A DNA stretch of 64,000 nucleotides from Phyllobacterium endophyticum (GCF_003010935.1 NZ_PGGN01000004.1:644843-708842), one strand, 5' to 3'; positions 53,359 to 61,798 are shown, numbered from the stretch's first letter. Program-made: numbers and translations. Notes: generated by a model from the sequence alone, not told the origin.

Positions 53359-53634
53359 CTAATGACGATATTGCTGTATCCGGGTAGTTCTAAGACCAGC
53401 CAGACCATGATCAGAGATCGAGGACTGCCAGGACAGGAACTCTTCCACCGTCAACGTGTAGCGATGGCAGGCCTCCTCAAGACTAAGAAGACCACCGCGC
53501 ACAGCGGCAACCACCTCAGCCTTGCGGCGGATAACCCAACGCCGCGTGTTCGCGGGTGGAAGATCGGCGATGGTCAGCGGGCTGCCATCCGGGCCGATTA
53601 CGTATTTTACTCTCGGTCGAACAAGATCGGTCAT
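53359..53634 (-). CDS. sciP: Small CtrA inhibitory protein SciP (DUF1153)
   Basis: 91 residues. The sequence RPRVKYVIGPDGSPLTIADLPPANTRRWVIRRKAEVVAAVRGGLLSLEEACHRYTLTVEEFLSWQ is the near-invariant DUF1153/SciP fold, a helix-turn-helix that binds CtrA and prevents it from activating promoters in G1 in Caulobacter. The start at 53634 (MTDLVRPR) is the conserved one; an eight-codon extension to 53658 is unlikely. Upstream at 53691-53705 is a TTAA-N7-CTAA near-CtrA box. Confidence 0.95.
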   Translation of the reverse strand: MTDLVRPRVKYVIGPDGSPLTIADLPPANTRRWVIRRKAEVVAAVRGGLLSLEEACHRYTLTVEEFLSWQSSISDHGLAGLRTTRIQQYRH

Positions 53635-53931
53635 TGTACTCTCTACACTAAACTTCAAGACCTATCGCAGCTGACATTACAGTCAGGGCTTTAATAATTG
53701 CCTAAACCCCGAGTCATTGTCTGGTAACTTCGGTTAATGGATTGGCCGTATTTTCGTTAAACTTGCAGGTGATCCGCAAAATTTCGGCGCAACGCTATCA
53801 GGGGACCGCCGAAACCTTTTACTTAAGAAAAATATCATCGGCACCGCTTCTTGTTGGCAAGACCGGGTCGATGGCCTATATAGTGCCGATAATGCGCTGC
53901 GCCCTTATGCCGCGACGAAAACGGATCTGCT
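53635..53931. promoter_or_regulatory. sciP-mnmA divergent region
   Basis: 297 bp. On the sciP side, TTAA-N7-CTAA (53691-53705), one base off the CtrA consensus TTAA-N7-TTAA, is 57 nt before the start, and a GAGTC methylation site is at 53711. Two more TTAA tetramers lie at about 53743 and 53757. Nothing notable is seen on the mnmA side. Confidence 0.5.
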
Positions 53932-55119
53932 ATGACACTGAATAATCTCGATCTGCCGGGAAGACCGGAAGACACTCGCATCGTCGTTGCCATGTCGGGC
54001 GGCGTGGATTCTTCTGTTGTGGCCGGTATTCTCAAGCGCCAGGGCTATGATGTCGTTGGCGTTACGCTTCAGCTTTATGATCATGGCGCATCGACCCATC
54101 GTGCCGGTTCGTGCTGTGCGGGTCAGGACATAGAAGACGCACGCCGCGTTTCCGAGCGCCTTGGCATTCCGCATTATGTGCTCGATTACGAAGCGCGTTT
54201 CCGCGAAGCTGTGATCGATCCGTTCGCCGCAAGCTATGTCAGCGGCGAAACACCGATCCCTTGCGTTTCCTGCAACCAGACCGTCAAGTTCGCCGATCTC
54301 CTGCAGACCGCACGCGATCTCGGCGCCGATGCACTGGCGACTGGTCATTACATCCGCAGCAGCGCCAATGGTGCGCACCGTGCCCTCTATCGTCCTGTCG
54401 ACACCGACAAGGACCAGAGCTATTTCCTCTTCGCAACGACGCAGGAACAGATCGACTATCTGCGCTTCCCGCTCGGCGGACTGACAAAGCCCGAAACGCG
54501 CGCGATCGCAGAGGAGCTAGGCCTGACGGTTGCAAACAAGCAGGACAGCCAGGACATCTGCTTCGTACCGCAGGGTAAATATTCAGACATTATCTCCAAG
54601 CTGAAGCCGGAAGCGGCCAATCCCGGTGACATCGTGCACATCGATGGTCGTGTGCTCGGCCGCCACGAAGGCATCGTTCACTACACGATCGGCCAGCGCC
54701 GCGGCATCGGCGTGGCGACTGGCGATCCTCTTTATGTAGTGCATCTCGACGCAGCCAACGCGCGCGTCATCGTCGGCCCGCGTGAGGCGCTCGAGACTCG
54801 CAAAGTGTACCTGCGCAACGTCAATTGGCTCGGCGACGACGCTTTGGATAACATTCCCGCAAGCGGCGTCGAGGTTTACGCCAAGGTCCGTTCCACCCGC
54901 CCGCCCCGTCCGGCAGTTCTGCATCATCAGGGCGGCGACACCTGGGTGGAGCTGGTAGATGGCGAAAGCGGTATAGCGCCGGGGCAGGCCTGCGTGCTTT
55001 ACTCGGACGACAGCAACACGGCCCGCGTGTTCGGCGGCGGTTTCATTGGCCGCTCGGAGCGCGCGCCGCAGGCTGAAGCCATGCTGAAACGCCTCGCCCA
55101 GCAGGGCCAGCACGCCTGA
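53932..55119 (+). CDS. mnmA: tRNA-specific 2-thiouridylase MnmA
   Basis: 395 residues. Thiolates U34 of Lys, Glu and Gln tRNAs. PP-loop [16 protein letters not shown] near residue 19, the paired catalytic cysteines are in [11 protein letters not shown] and QDICFVPQG, and the C-terminal [22 protein letters not shown] marks the tRNA-binding end. A rho-independent terminator lies 28 nt after the stop, inside the end of the opposing gene. Confidence 0.95.
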   Translation: MTLNNLDLPGRPEDTRIVVAMSGGVDSSVVAGILKRQGYDVVGVTLQLYDHGASTHRAGSCCAGQDIEDARRVSERLGIPHYVLDYEARFREAVIDPFAASYVSGETPIPCVSCNQTVKFADLLQTARDLGADALATGHYIRSSANGAHRALYRPVDTDKDQSYFLFATTQEQIDYLRFPLGGLTKPETRAIAEELGLTVANKQDSQDICFVPQGKYSDIISKLKPEAANPGDIVHIDGRVLGRHEGIVHYTIGQRRGIGVATGDPLYVVHLDAANARVIVGPREALETRKVYLRNVNWLGDDALDNIPASGVEVYAKVRSTRPPRPAVLHHQGGDTWVELVDGESGIAPGQACVLYSDDSNTARVFGGGFIGRSERAPQAEAMLKRLAQQGQHA

Positions 55120-55146
55120 TCAGATCAGTTCGACTTGAAGGAAATG

Positions 55147-55167
55147 GGGGCCGTCAGGCCCCTTTTT
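55147..55167 (+). terminator. mnmA terminator overlapping the opposing coding end
   Basis: GGGGCC-GTCA-GGCCCC followed by TTTTT is a perfect intrinsic terminator for mnmA. It covers the last codons of the leftward aminotransferase gene (stop 55154-55156), so part of that protein's C-terminus (HEKGA) is encoded by the terminator. Confidence 0.85.
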
Positions 55168-56278
55168 CGTGGAACTCGCGAATTGTACCGATAATCCGCT
55201 CCTGATCGTCTTTGCTCAAATATGGATGCATTGGCAGGCACAATATATTCTTCGGCAAGGTTTCCGAAACCGGCAGACCACCCGGCGCGCGCATGTAATG
55301 CGCATAGGCTTCCTGAAGGTGTAGCGGCTTCACATAATAGATCACCGAGGGAATGCCGTTCGCCTGCAGGTGTGCCTTGAGCGCATCGCGGTTTTCCGTC
55401 TCGATGGCGTATTGCGCCCAGGCGGACCGCGAACCTTCCGGCATCAATGCCACTTTGACGATGTCTCTCAGGCCGTCGGCATATCGCCTGGCAACAACCT
55501 GCCGGGCTTCCATCTCGTCTTCGAGAATTGCGAGTTTCTCTAAGAGGATCGCCGCCTGGATCGTATCGAGACGCGAGTTCAAGCCAATACGCACATTGTC
55601 ATATTGTGTCTCGCCCTTGCCGTGGAACAGCACGGAACGTAGCAACTCTGCGAAGGCAGCGTCATTGGTGAACATGGCGCCGCCATCGCCGTAGCAGCCG
55701 AGAGGCTTGGCCGGGTAGAAGCTCGTAGCTCCTACATCGCCGAACGCGCCGCACATGGCGTTGTCGCGCTTGCCGCCGATGGATTGCGCCGCGTCTTCGA
55801 TGACGAAGAGGTTTTCCCGGGCCGCGACCGCCGAAAGGGCCGTGTAGTCAGCGGCAAGTCCGAACAGATCGACGGGGATGATCGCCTTCGGCTCCACTCG
55901 GCCTTCTGCGCGCACAGCGGCAATGGCGGCTTCAAGCTGCTTCACGTCGATATTGTAGGTGTCCGGATCGACATCGACGAAGACAGGCTCGGCGCCGGCC
56001 AGCGCCACCACTTCTGCGGTCGCCGCGAAGGTGAAGCTCGGGCAGAACACCGCATCGCCGGGACCAATTCCCTTCGCCATCAGCGGAATGAGCAGTGCGT
56101 CGGTGCCATTGGCACAGGCAACGACGTGCTCGACGCCGATATACTCGGCCAGGCGCTTTTCAAATTCGGCAACTTCCGGCCCGAGAATGTATTTGCCCTC
56201 GCGCACAACCTTGGCGATTGCCGCGTCGATTTTGCCGCTAATCCGTTCACGCTGTGCGCCGAGATCGATGAACTGCAT
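55154..56278 (-). CDS. DegT/DnrJ/EryC1 family PLP aminotransferase
   Basis: About 374 residues. The PLP-binding fold is seen from ACANGTDALLIPL to the Schiff-base Lys in TSFYPAKPLGCYGDGG, with SRLDTIQAAILLEKL later. It transfers an amino group to a sugar nucleotide, and likeness to WbpE/WlbC suggests UDP-3-keto-GlcNAcA as substrate. The start at 56278 has GGAG at good distance; a Met at 56281 is possible. An oxidoreductase gene of the WbpB type lies 310 bp upstream, which fits a shared sugar pathway. Confidence 0.9.
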   Translation of the reverse strand: MQFIDLGAQRERISGKIDAAIAKVVREGKYILGPEVAEFEKRLAEYIGVEHVVACANGTDALLIPLMAKGIGPGDAVFCPSFTFAATAEVVALAGAEPVFVDVDPDTYNIDVKQLEAAIAAVRAEGRVEPKAIIPVDLFGLAADYTALSAVAARENLFVIEDAAQSIGGKRDNAMCGAFGDVGATSFYPAKPLGCYGDGGAMFTNDAAFAELLRSVLFHGKGETQYDNVRIGLNSRLDTIQAAILLEKLAILEDEMEARQVVARRYADGLRDIVKVALMPEGSRSAWAQYAIETENRDALKAHLQANGIPSVIYYVKPLHLQEAYAHYMRAPGGLPVSETLPKNILCLPMHPYLSKDDQERIIGTIREFHEKGA

Positions 56279-56433
56279 CATTGCTCCACTGTCAATGTCT
56301 CCGCGAATCTGCGCCGGGAAACTGTTTGGCTACTCTCTAAAAGGGCGAAGCACGGTCCGCCAGAGTGCGCCATTTCAAAGTTTGTGCGGCCTTGTAACAA
56401 CGCTTTATGTCGAGAGCAATGCGATTGCCTATC

Positions 56434-56581
56434 GATAGTGCTTGGTTCGACAAGCCATGAGGGAAGTGGGCGGGTTGCAAGGACATTCACCAGCGTTGCA
56501 AATGTGGCTCCCTGCAACCAAACAACCTCCCTCATGGTGAGCTTCTTCATCGTGAGTCTGTCCAACGAGCCACGCACTATC
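56434..56581. repeat. Palindromic intergenic repeat, copy A
   Basis: A ~148-bp imperfect palindrome in the gap between the oxidoreductase and aminotransferase genes. It has outer arms GATAGTGC / GCACTATC and an inner conserved core: TGGTTCGACAAG...CATGAGGGA on the left, and ACCTCCCTCATGGTGAGCTTCTTCA on the right. Copy B, 1.1 kb away, shares the core but has different outer arms. Confidence 0.75.
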
Positions 56582-56591
56582 TCGATGCGCC

Positions 56592-57572
56592 TCACTCACT
56601 CTTGTTATGAGCAACAGTACCGGCCGTAAGGATCCTCAACACGCGGATAGCCTCTTCGCCGTCTGTCTTTGGCTGCACACGCGTTTGGATGCTCTCGATG
56701 AAACTCTGCAATTCCCGCGTAAGCGGCATGCCCTGTTCAACCTTGACGTAGGTCGGCTCCTCGGTGGTTGACGCCCACTGGCCATTGTCCTGCCAGATAG
56801 AATGTTTGTAGACCGCGAGCTTCTTGTCCCATGTTTCCATGTCGTCGAAAACGGCCATCGCCTTGGTTCCGACCACGGCCAGCCGCCGTTCGCGATAGGG
56901 ATTGAGCCGCGAAGCAAACAGATGGCCGCGAACATTGTCCGGAAAGCTCAGATGCAGATGGGCGAAATCGCTCAAATGGTCCAGCACGGCCGCGCCCTCG
57001 CCGCGTACTTCAAGCGGCTCAGTCCCGGTGATCGCAAGGATCATCGAAAGGTCGTGCGGCGCCAGATCCCACAATGCATCGTTCTCGGTGTGGAATTTCC
57101 CGAGGCCGAGCCGGTGCGAATGGATATACCGCACCTTGCCGAGATCGCCTGCCCTGACGAGTTCGAGCAGTTTTTCGAAAGCCGGGTGAAAGCGCAGCAC
57201 ATGACCGACCATGAACATACGGCCATTGTCGTGGGCTGCTTTCACGGCCGCCTCGGCGTCCGGAACGGTCAGGGCGATCGGCTTTTCTACCAGCACGTCC
57301 TTACCGTGGCTGACCGCTCGAATTGCCGTCTGCGCATGAAATTGCGGTGGCAGGGCCATGACGATGCCATCGACATCCGGATGAGTGAAAAGTTTCTCGA
57401 CCTCGATATGCTCGACACCCTGCTCGGCGGCAAAGCCGGCAGCACGATCGCTGTTCTGGTCGGAGACGCCATAAAGCGCGCCAAGGCTCTTTAATGTGCG
57501 GATATGGTTGCTCCCCCAGTAACCGCAACCCAGCACTGCAATCCGTGGAGCCATCTTGATCGCCTTGTTCAT
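56592..57572 (-). CDS. Gfo/Idh/MocA family oxidoreductase (WbpB-like)
   Basis: About 326 residues. NAD-binding motif AVLGCGYWGSNHIRT at the N-terminus, then the catalytic EKPIAL with its Lys, and the C-terminal alpha/beta part with LDLAPHDLSMILAITG-like sequence (WDLAPHDLSMI). Such enzymes oxidise UDP-GlcNAc(A)-type sugars at C3, making the ketone that the adjacent aminotransferase would use. The start at 57572 has AAGGGAT upstream; the frame is open to 57668 but that part overlaps the palindromic repeat. Confidence 0.88.
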   Translation of the reverse strand: MNKAIKMAPRIAVLGCGYWGSNHIRTLKSLGALYGVSDQNSDRAAGFAAEQGVEHIEVEKLFTHPDVDGIVMALPPQFHAQTAIRAVSHGKDVLVEKPIALTVPDAEAAVKAAHDNGRMFMVGHVLRFHPAFEKLLELVRAGDLGKVRYIHSHRLGLGKFHTENDALWDLAPHDLSMILAITGTEPLEVRGEGAAVLDHLSDFAHLHLSFPDNVRGHLFASRLNPYRERRLAVVGTKAMAVFDDMETWDKKLAVYKHSIWQDNGQWASTTEEPTYVKVEQGMPLTRELQSFIESIQTRVQPKTDGEEAIRVLRILTAGTVAHNKSE

Positions 57573-57648
57573 GTCGGCATCCCTTATCCGTACGACGAAA
57601 CTATGACAAGTGCCGGAGGACGTAGTTCCAAGGGAATCGCCATTCAAC

Positions 57649-57818
57649 GTTGCATTGCTGCTGTGCATGGTTCGACAAGATCACCATGAGGGACGAAGGA
57701 GTGCGGAGAGGACGACTACGGCCTTGGAGATTATTCTGCCAACGCCCCACCTCCCTCATGGTGAGCTTCTTCACCGTAAGCTTGTCGAACGGCGAACCAC
57801 GCACAGCAGCAATGCAAC
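57649..57818. repeat. Palindromic intergenic repeat, copy B
   Basis: A 170-bp palindrome between the oxidoreductase start and the tRNA gene. Its outer arms, 57649-57666 and 57801-57818, are perfect 18-bp complements (GTTGCATTGCTGCTGTGC and its reverse), followed by TGGTTCG/CGAACCA. The core (TTCGACAAG, CACCATGAGGGA, and the CCTCCCTCATGGTGAGC right half) matches copy A, but the outer stem does not. Confidence 0.8.
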
Positions 57819-57996
57819 TCCAGTTTCAACTGCAGGTGCGCCCGTCAGGGTGAATTCTTCGTAGGTATCGGCGTAACATTGCTTGACAGCGTGTTGCCAC
57901 CCCCATATATCCCGCCCGTCCCTGTCGATTTTAGACAGCGCGTCCCTCCGGTCAGCTTTTTGAGGCAAACCATTCATGGGGTCGCGAGACACATGG

Positions 57997-58073
57997 GGCG
58001 AAGTAGCTCAGTAGGTTAGAGCAGAGGAATCATAATCCTTGTGTCGGGGGTTCGAATCCCTCCTTCGCTACCA
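57997..58073 (+). tRNA. tRNA-Met (CAU), elongator type
   Basis: 77 nt with CCA encoded. Acceptor GGCGAAG / CTTCGCT (one G-U), D-loop GCTCAGTAGGTTAGAGC, anticodon stem GAGGA/TCCTT with loop ATCATAA giving CAU, and T-arm GGGGGTTCGAATCCCTC. CAU also fits the lysidine tRNA-Ile2, but the GGCG... body matches alphaproteobacterial elongator tRNA-Met. Not an initiator (no GGG/CCC anticodon-stem pairs). Confidence 0.9.
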
Positions 58074-58469
58074 TTCCCTAAACGATAACAATTTCAATAT
58101 TGTATGTAGCTTGTCGCGCTGTAGCTTGTCGCGCAGTTTTGATTTTTTGACAGCTGGTTTTAGAGCAAACAGGTTTCGGGACCAGGTGTTGAAGCGAAAG
58201 GCATTGCTTCGTCAAACTGCCTTCGACCTTTTCAAAATCGGTTCCGCATCGGGCGCGACAGTTCGCCATTGGGCATGTCATCGGAGAGGGGGGTGAAATT
58301 GAGTTGGCATAGCGTCCGAAGCTGGGACATAAATCCTGCATGCCTTGGACCAAGTACGAACACGTTACAGGCATCACCCGCGCCGCCGCCAAGAGGTGAA
58401 CGGCGGCGAATTAGAAATAATACTACCTATGACTGACTACCGGTTTTACCCCAATGGAGCGTTGATTCG
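58074..58469. other. Intergenic region after tRNA, with tandem 15-bp repeat and hairpin
   Basis: 396 bp with no convincing gene. TGTAGCTTGTCGCGC is repeated exactly twice in tandem at 58105-58134. A 7-bp hairpin CGCCGCC / GGCGGCG lies near 58385-58410, possibly the end of the leftward RTX transcript though no U-run follows. The region is AT-richer than the housekeeping genes. I find no copy of the tRNA 3' end that would mark an integration site. Confidence 0.5.
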
Positions 58470-59738
58470 CTAGAGGATGATATCGTCTTGTGAAACCGTA
58501 AAGGGGGATTGCGTATAGATAATAAAATCGGAGAAGCCATCGCCATTGATATCTCCCTGAACTTGCACCAGACCACCGTCTCCGCTTTGATACTCGAATA
58601 TTCCCAGTTCTCCCGCATGGTTAGTAAAGACCGGATTGCCTTCAATGCGTTCAACAATTGTGAACGCCTGTTTCCCCGCCTCAATCGAGTTGGCGTCAAT
58701 CTGTGAGAGGTCAAGTTTGTCGCTTCCCCGATCAAATTCAATAGAGTCAGTGTATGCCTCCCAGTCGCCAGGGGTAGTCCAATTCTCATAACGATATGTA
58801 TCTGAACCGCCACCTCCGTCTAATTCGTCGTGACCGCCCCCGCCTATCAGAATATCACTGCCGTCTTCCCCACGAAGGACATCCATTCCGTTCCCGCCTC
58901 GCAGTGTATTTTCGCCGGACGTTCCTATCAGCGTGTCATCAAAAGCGGAGCCTGTGAGGTTTTCAATATCGTACAGGCGATCCCCCGAAGCATCGTTTAA
59001 ATTTCCAAAGGTCGTGGTTAAATTGACCACTACATTGTGTTGGGAGGTCGAATAATCGGCCATATCTACTCCAGCGCCGCCATTGAGCTGGTCTGCGCCC
59101 GCGCCGCCAACCAGCGTGTCATCGCCAGCCCCGCCATTGAGCGTATCAGCGCCCGCGCCGCCGATGAGCCTGTCATCACCGTTCATGCCATGGAGCGTGT
59201 CATTCCCGCCCAAGCCGATCAGGACATTTTTGTTGATATTGCCGGTGATCGTATCGTTGTGCCCCGAGCCGACGACGTTCTCGAAGTTGTTTGCAACGAG
59301 ATCGCCGGTGGCATGACCGCCGCTGACGGTGATGTTGCCAAGGGTCAGTCTCGTCATGTTGACGGTCACCGCAGCACCGGAATTCTCATAGCTCAGCGTA
59401 TCGATGTCAGCCCCGCCATTGAGGAGATCCGCTCCGCTGCCACCTTCGATGTAATCATTGCCACCTTCGCCATTGATGATATTGATGCCGCTATTGCCAT
59501 AAAGTTGATCGCTGCCTAGGCCGCCATCGATATTGAGAATCAACGCCCCATCTGCCAAGGTAATCCTGTCATTCCCGGCAAGACCGCTGCCTAATAGCAA
59601 GGCCGGTGAGAGACCCGACGTTATTTTGACATCGTCATTGCCGGTGGTGCCATTGCCAAGCAGCGGATTGATTACCTCCGGCTTCCAAAGGCCATTATAA
59701 ACTTCTAAAAATGCAAACAAGCTGGGGTCGATTGCCAT
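58470..59738 (-). CDS. RTX calcium-binding protein, probable type I secretion substrate
   Basis: About 422 residues with no N-terminal signal. It carries roughly fourteen G-G-x-G-x-D-x-L nonapeptides in clusters (residues ~85-130, ~190-255 and ~290-345), which form calcium-binding beta-rolls, then a serralysin-type C-terminal region (FDRGSDKLDLSQIDANSIEAG ... NGDGFSDFIIYTQ) and ends in DDIIL, as type I secretion signals often do. No T1SS genes are nearby. The start at 59738 follows GGGAG; the frame to 59813 is open but less likely. Confidence 0.85.
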   Translation of the reverse strand: MAIDPSLFAFLEVYNGLWKPEVINPLLGNGTTGNDDVKITSGLSPALLLGSGLAGNDRITLADGALILNIDGGLGSDQLYGNSGINIINGEGGNDYIEGGSGADLLNGGADIDTLSYENSGAAVTVNMTRLTLGNITVSGGHATGDLVANNFENVVGSGHNDTITGNINKNVLIGLGGNDTLHGMNGDDRLIGGAGADTLNGGAGDDTLVGGAGADQLNGGAGVDMADYSTSQHNVVVNLTTTFGNLNDASGDRLYDIENLTGSAFDDTLIGTSGENTLRGGNGMDVLRGEDGSDILIGGGGHDELDGGGGSDTYRYENWTTPGDWEAYTDSIEFDRGSDKLDLSQIDANSIEAGKQAFTIVERIEGNPVFTNHAGELGIFEYQSGDGGLVQVQGDINGDGFSDFIIYTQSPFTVSQDDIIL

Positions 59739-59999
59739 GATCGTGGCTCCCATTCGGGCTGCACGGGCCGGTTTCTCCCCCGAGGCCTGTTGCTCTGCAG
59801 CCAACACATGCAATTGTACGCCGTTTTATTTAGAACGCAACAAACTATACTTAAAAATAGTTACATGCCTGATATTACTCGCAGAACTCTCGCCGGCCGC
59901 CAGAGATCATCTCAAAGTGTCTTCAAACGGCGTTTGAGACCGTCTCAAAGCCAAAGAAATGCGGCGCAAGGGATTGCCCTGCACCGCCCTTGTCTCACC

Positions 60000-60347
60000 T
60001 CAGAGTATGGGCAGCTTTGAGAGTTCGCCACGCATAAGCTGCAGCCAGCGGCACCACTCCATTACCGGCCGCGTCGGATCGGTCCAGCCGATCGGCCATC
60101 CCATCACCCAATCGGAAAAGTTCGGGTTGAAGGTCAGGTCGCCGGTCGAGGATCGATGACCAGCGTTCAAACCGATATGGAGGGGGTGCGAAGAGGGGAA
60201 GCGATAAGCTTTGGCCGGTGTTGCCCCGCATGCTTTCATCAGGAGCCACATGTGCGTCCATAGCCGCGTCACATTGCCGATCGCGATCTGCGACCCCGTC
60301 TGCGTCGGATCGTTGCGGAACTTCAGCGCATCGTTCTGAAGCGTCAT
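60000..60347 (-). pseudogene. Remnant of a phage-type DNA methyltransferase-like protein
   Basis: A 115-residue open frame whose end, LTFNPNFSDWVMGWPIGWTDPTRPVMEWCRWLQLM, matches the C-terminal pattern (LNPxFxxWLMGxPxGWT) of phage-encoded cytosine-methylase-like proteins. No catalytic N-terminal part is present, so I regard it as a truncated remnant or an independent small phage gene. It overlaps the frame behind it by ATGA. Family recognition is from the motif alone. Confidence 0.45.
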
Positions 60348-60556
60348 CTCGACCCTGTTGCAATAACGGGATTTTGTCGGCGTGGGCCCTCCGCGAGCTT
60401 CCCTGAGAAACCCGTTCCGACTGTACCGATATAGAGCAGGCTATCGCCTTTCCGGGCCGCGAACACGCTGAATCGCCAAGGAAAATCCGGTCTTTTGGCT
60501 GCTATAAACAGGGCCTTTGGTCCGATTTCGCGGTGCAGGATTGATGCTATATTCAA
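60344..60556 (-). pseudogene. Fragment resembling the OB-fold end of an ATP-dependent DNA ligase
   Basis: A 70-residue open frame. RFSVFAARKGDSLLYIGTVGTGFSGKL resembles the conserved GxxxYVGxVGTGF end of Rhizobiales ATP-dependent DNA ligases (LigD/LigC type). Nothing upstream encodes the nucleotidyltransferase domain, so it is probably a decayed fragment. The exact boundaries are the open frame, not a true gene. Confidence 0.45.
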
Positions 60557-60650
60557 CTCCCGGCACGTCCCGGTCGGGAACGGGCCCTTCAGGGGGGCCC
60601 CAGAGCCCGATCAGCTGACACAATCCCAGCTGATCGGGCTTTCTTCGTTC
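60545..60650 (+). ncRNA. Possible small RNA with strong terminator
   Basis: A candidate only. A TATATT hexamer (60549-60554), a GC-rich hairpin GGGCCC/GGGCCC (60582-60600), and a 14-bp terminator stem with U-rich tail (60604-60640 and on). A 24-residue open frame from 60544 overlaps the terminator but has no support. The 256 bp from here to the Hint gene hold no other feature. Confidence 0.35.
60604..60640 (+). terminator. Strong orphan terminator
   Basis: AGCCCGATCAGCTG / CAGCTGATCGGGCT, perfect over 14 bp with a 9-nt loop, followed by TTCTTCGTTCC. No gene ends here on this strand, so it must belong to a short transcript. Confidence 0.75.
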
Positions 60651-60896
60651 CACTCCATCCAAGAACCCCGCGCGTCGAACACCTTCGGCAGCGTTGCCGA
60701 TACATTCACTGCGATGCAGGGTCGGCCTCCTCCAAAAGCCGTAGCTTTTCCCCGGCCCTACTGCTTTAGCAGGTGTGCCTTAGTCTATTTTCGTATGCAT
60801 GAAGCACAAGTCCCGAGACCCGCCGGCGCGGCAAGCGGGGTTAAGATGATGATCCGCATCCTGGGGAGGTGAGACAAGTAACAGGGAGGGAAACCA

Positions 60897-61724
60897 ATGT
60901 CTTCAACTTCACGGCGCCCCGTGGCCCCCAGCCGGGCCAGGCGTCACTTCCTCGGCGTCATCGTCGCCGCCAGCGCCCGCGTTGCGGCCATGAGTACGGC
61001 CGCCGCTGCAATCTCCGCTTTGCCGGCCGAGGCCAAGCCCAAGGATAAACATGGCGATCGCGGCCCCAGGGGAGGCGGTAATAATTGCTTTCTGCGCGGC
61101 ACTTCCATCAGGACCCCGGGAGGCGAGACACGCATCGAGGATCTGAAGATCGGCGATCTGGTTGAAACGGTGCGCGGACACGCGGTCCCCATCAAGTGGA
61201 TCGGTCGCCGCACCTACAGGATGACCGGCCAGGCGTCGCATGAGAGCGTGATGCCGATACGCATTGCGCGCGGCGCCTTCGATGACAAGACGCCTCGACG
61301 CGACCTTTATCTTTCTCCCGACCACGCGCTGTTGATGGACGGTGTGCTGATCCGGGTGAAGGAACTCGTCAATGGCATGTCGGTTGTACGCGCCCTTCCC
61401 GCAAATGCGGGAACGATCGACTATTTCCAGATCGTCCTCGATAAACACGAAGTGATCTTCGCCGAAGGGGCTCCGGCCGAGAGCTTCCTGATGCGGGCCA
61501 ACAACCACGAAAACTTCACCAACTTTGCCGAGTATGAACGTCTCTACCCTGCCTTTGCGGGCACCGCGATGGCGCCTTTCGCACCGTTTGCAGGCTATGA
61601 GGGCGGAAGAGATCACTTGAAGGCCCTCCTTCGCCTTGGCATCTCGCGTTTTGTTCAGGTGCGCGACCCGGTTCAGACGGCCTATGAAAGGGTTGCAGCG
61701 CGCGCCGGTCAATTGGTCAGCTGA
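60897..61724 (+). CDS. Tat-exported Hint-domain protein
   Basis: 275 residues. The N-terminus has a twin-arginine-like signal (ARRHFLGVIVAASARVAA, Arg15-Arg16), then a Gly/Lys/Asp-rich linker. The Hint (hedgehog/intein, Hint_2) domain starts at Cys64: CFLRGTSIRTPGGETRIEDLKIGDLVET, continuing with LSPDHALLMDGVLIRVKELVNG. It ends in MRANNHENFTNFAEYERL, typical of these orphan Hint proteins. GGGAGGG precedes the ATG. Whether the Cys cleaves its own chain cannot be told; there is no C-extein boundary that I can identify. A strong terminator follows the gene. Confidence 0.85.
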   Translation: MSSTSRRPVAPSRARRHFLGVIVAASARVAAMSTAAAAISALPAEAKPKDKHGDRGPRGGGNNCFLRGTSIRTPGGETRIEDLKIGDLVETVRGHAVPIKWIGRRTYRMTGQASHESVMPIRIARGAFDDKTPRRDLYLSPDHALLMDGVLIRVKELVNGMSVVRALPANAGTIDYFQIVLDKHEVIFAEGAPAESFLMRANNHENFTNFAEYERLYPAFAGTAMAPFAPFAGYEGGRDHLKALLRLGISRFVQVRDPVQTAYERVAARAGQLVS

Positions 61725-61751
61725 CCATCGCCGGCGTTCCAAACAAGAAAC

Positions 61752-61782
61752 GGGGCGGCTCCGTGGCCGCCCCTCTTTTTTG
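61752..61782 (+). terminator. Terminator after the Hint gene
   Basis: GGGGCGGC / GCCGCCCC with a TCCGTG loop followed by TCTTTTTT. A standard intrinsic terminator, 27 nt past the stop. Confidence 0.92.
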
Positions 61783-61798
61783 CCGGTGCTGTTGCCTG

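Noticed and set aside
56434..57818. Insertion sequence at the palindromes
   Set aside because: No transposase frame and no target duplication; they are short non-coding palindromes.
57997..58073. tRNA-Ile2 (lysidine) as identity
   Set aside because: Anticodon CAU is compatible, but the acceptor and D-arm match elongator tRNA-Met.
58040..58073. Attachment-site duplication of the tRNA 3' end
   Set aside because: I found no second copy of this sequence in the window.
58800..59560. Regularly spaced repeats that might suggest a CRISPR array
   Set aside because: They are imperfect codon-level repeats of the RTX nonapeptide in frame with a protein; unit length and spacing do not fit CRISPR.
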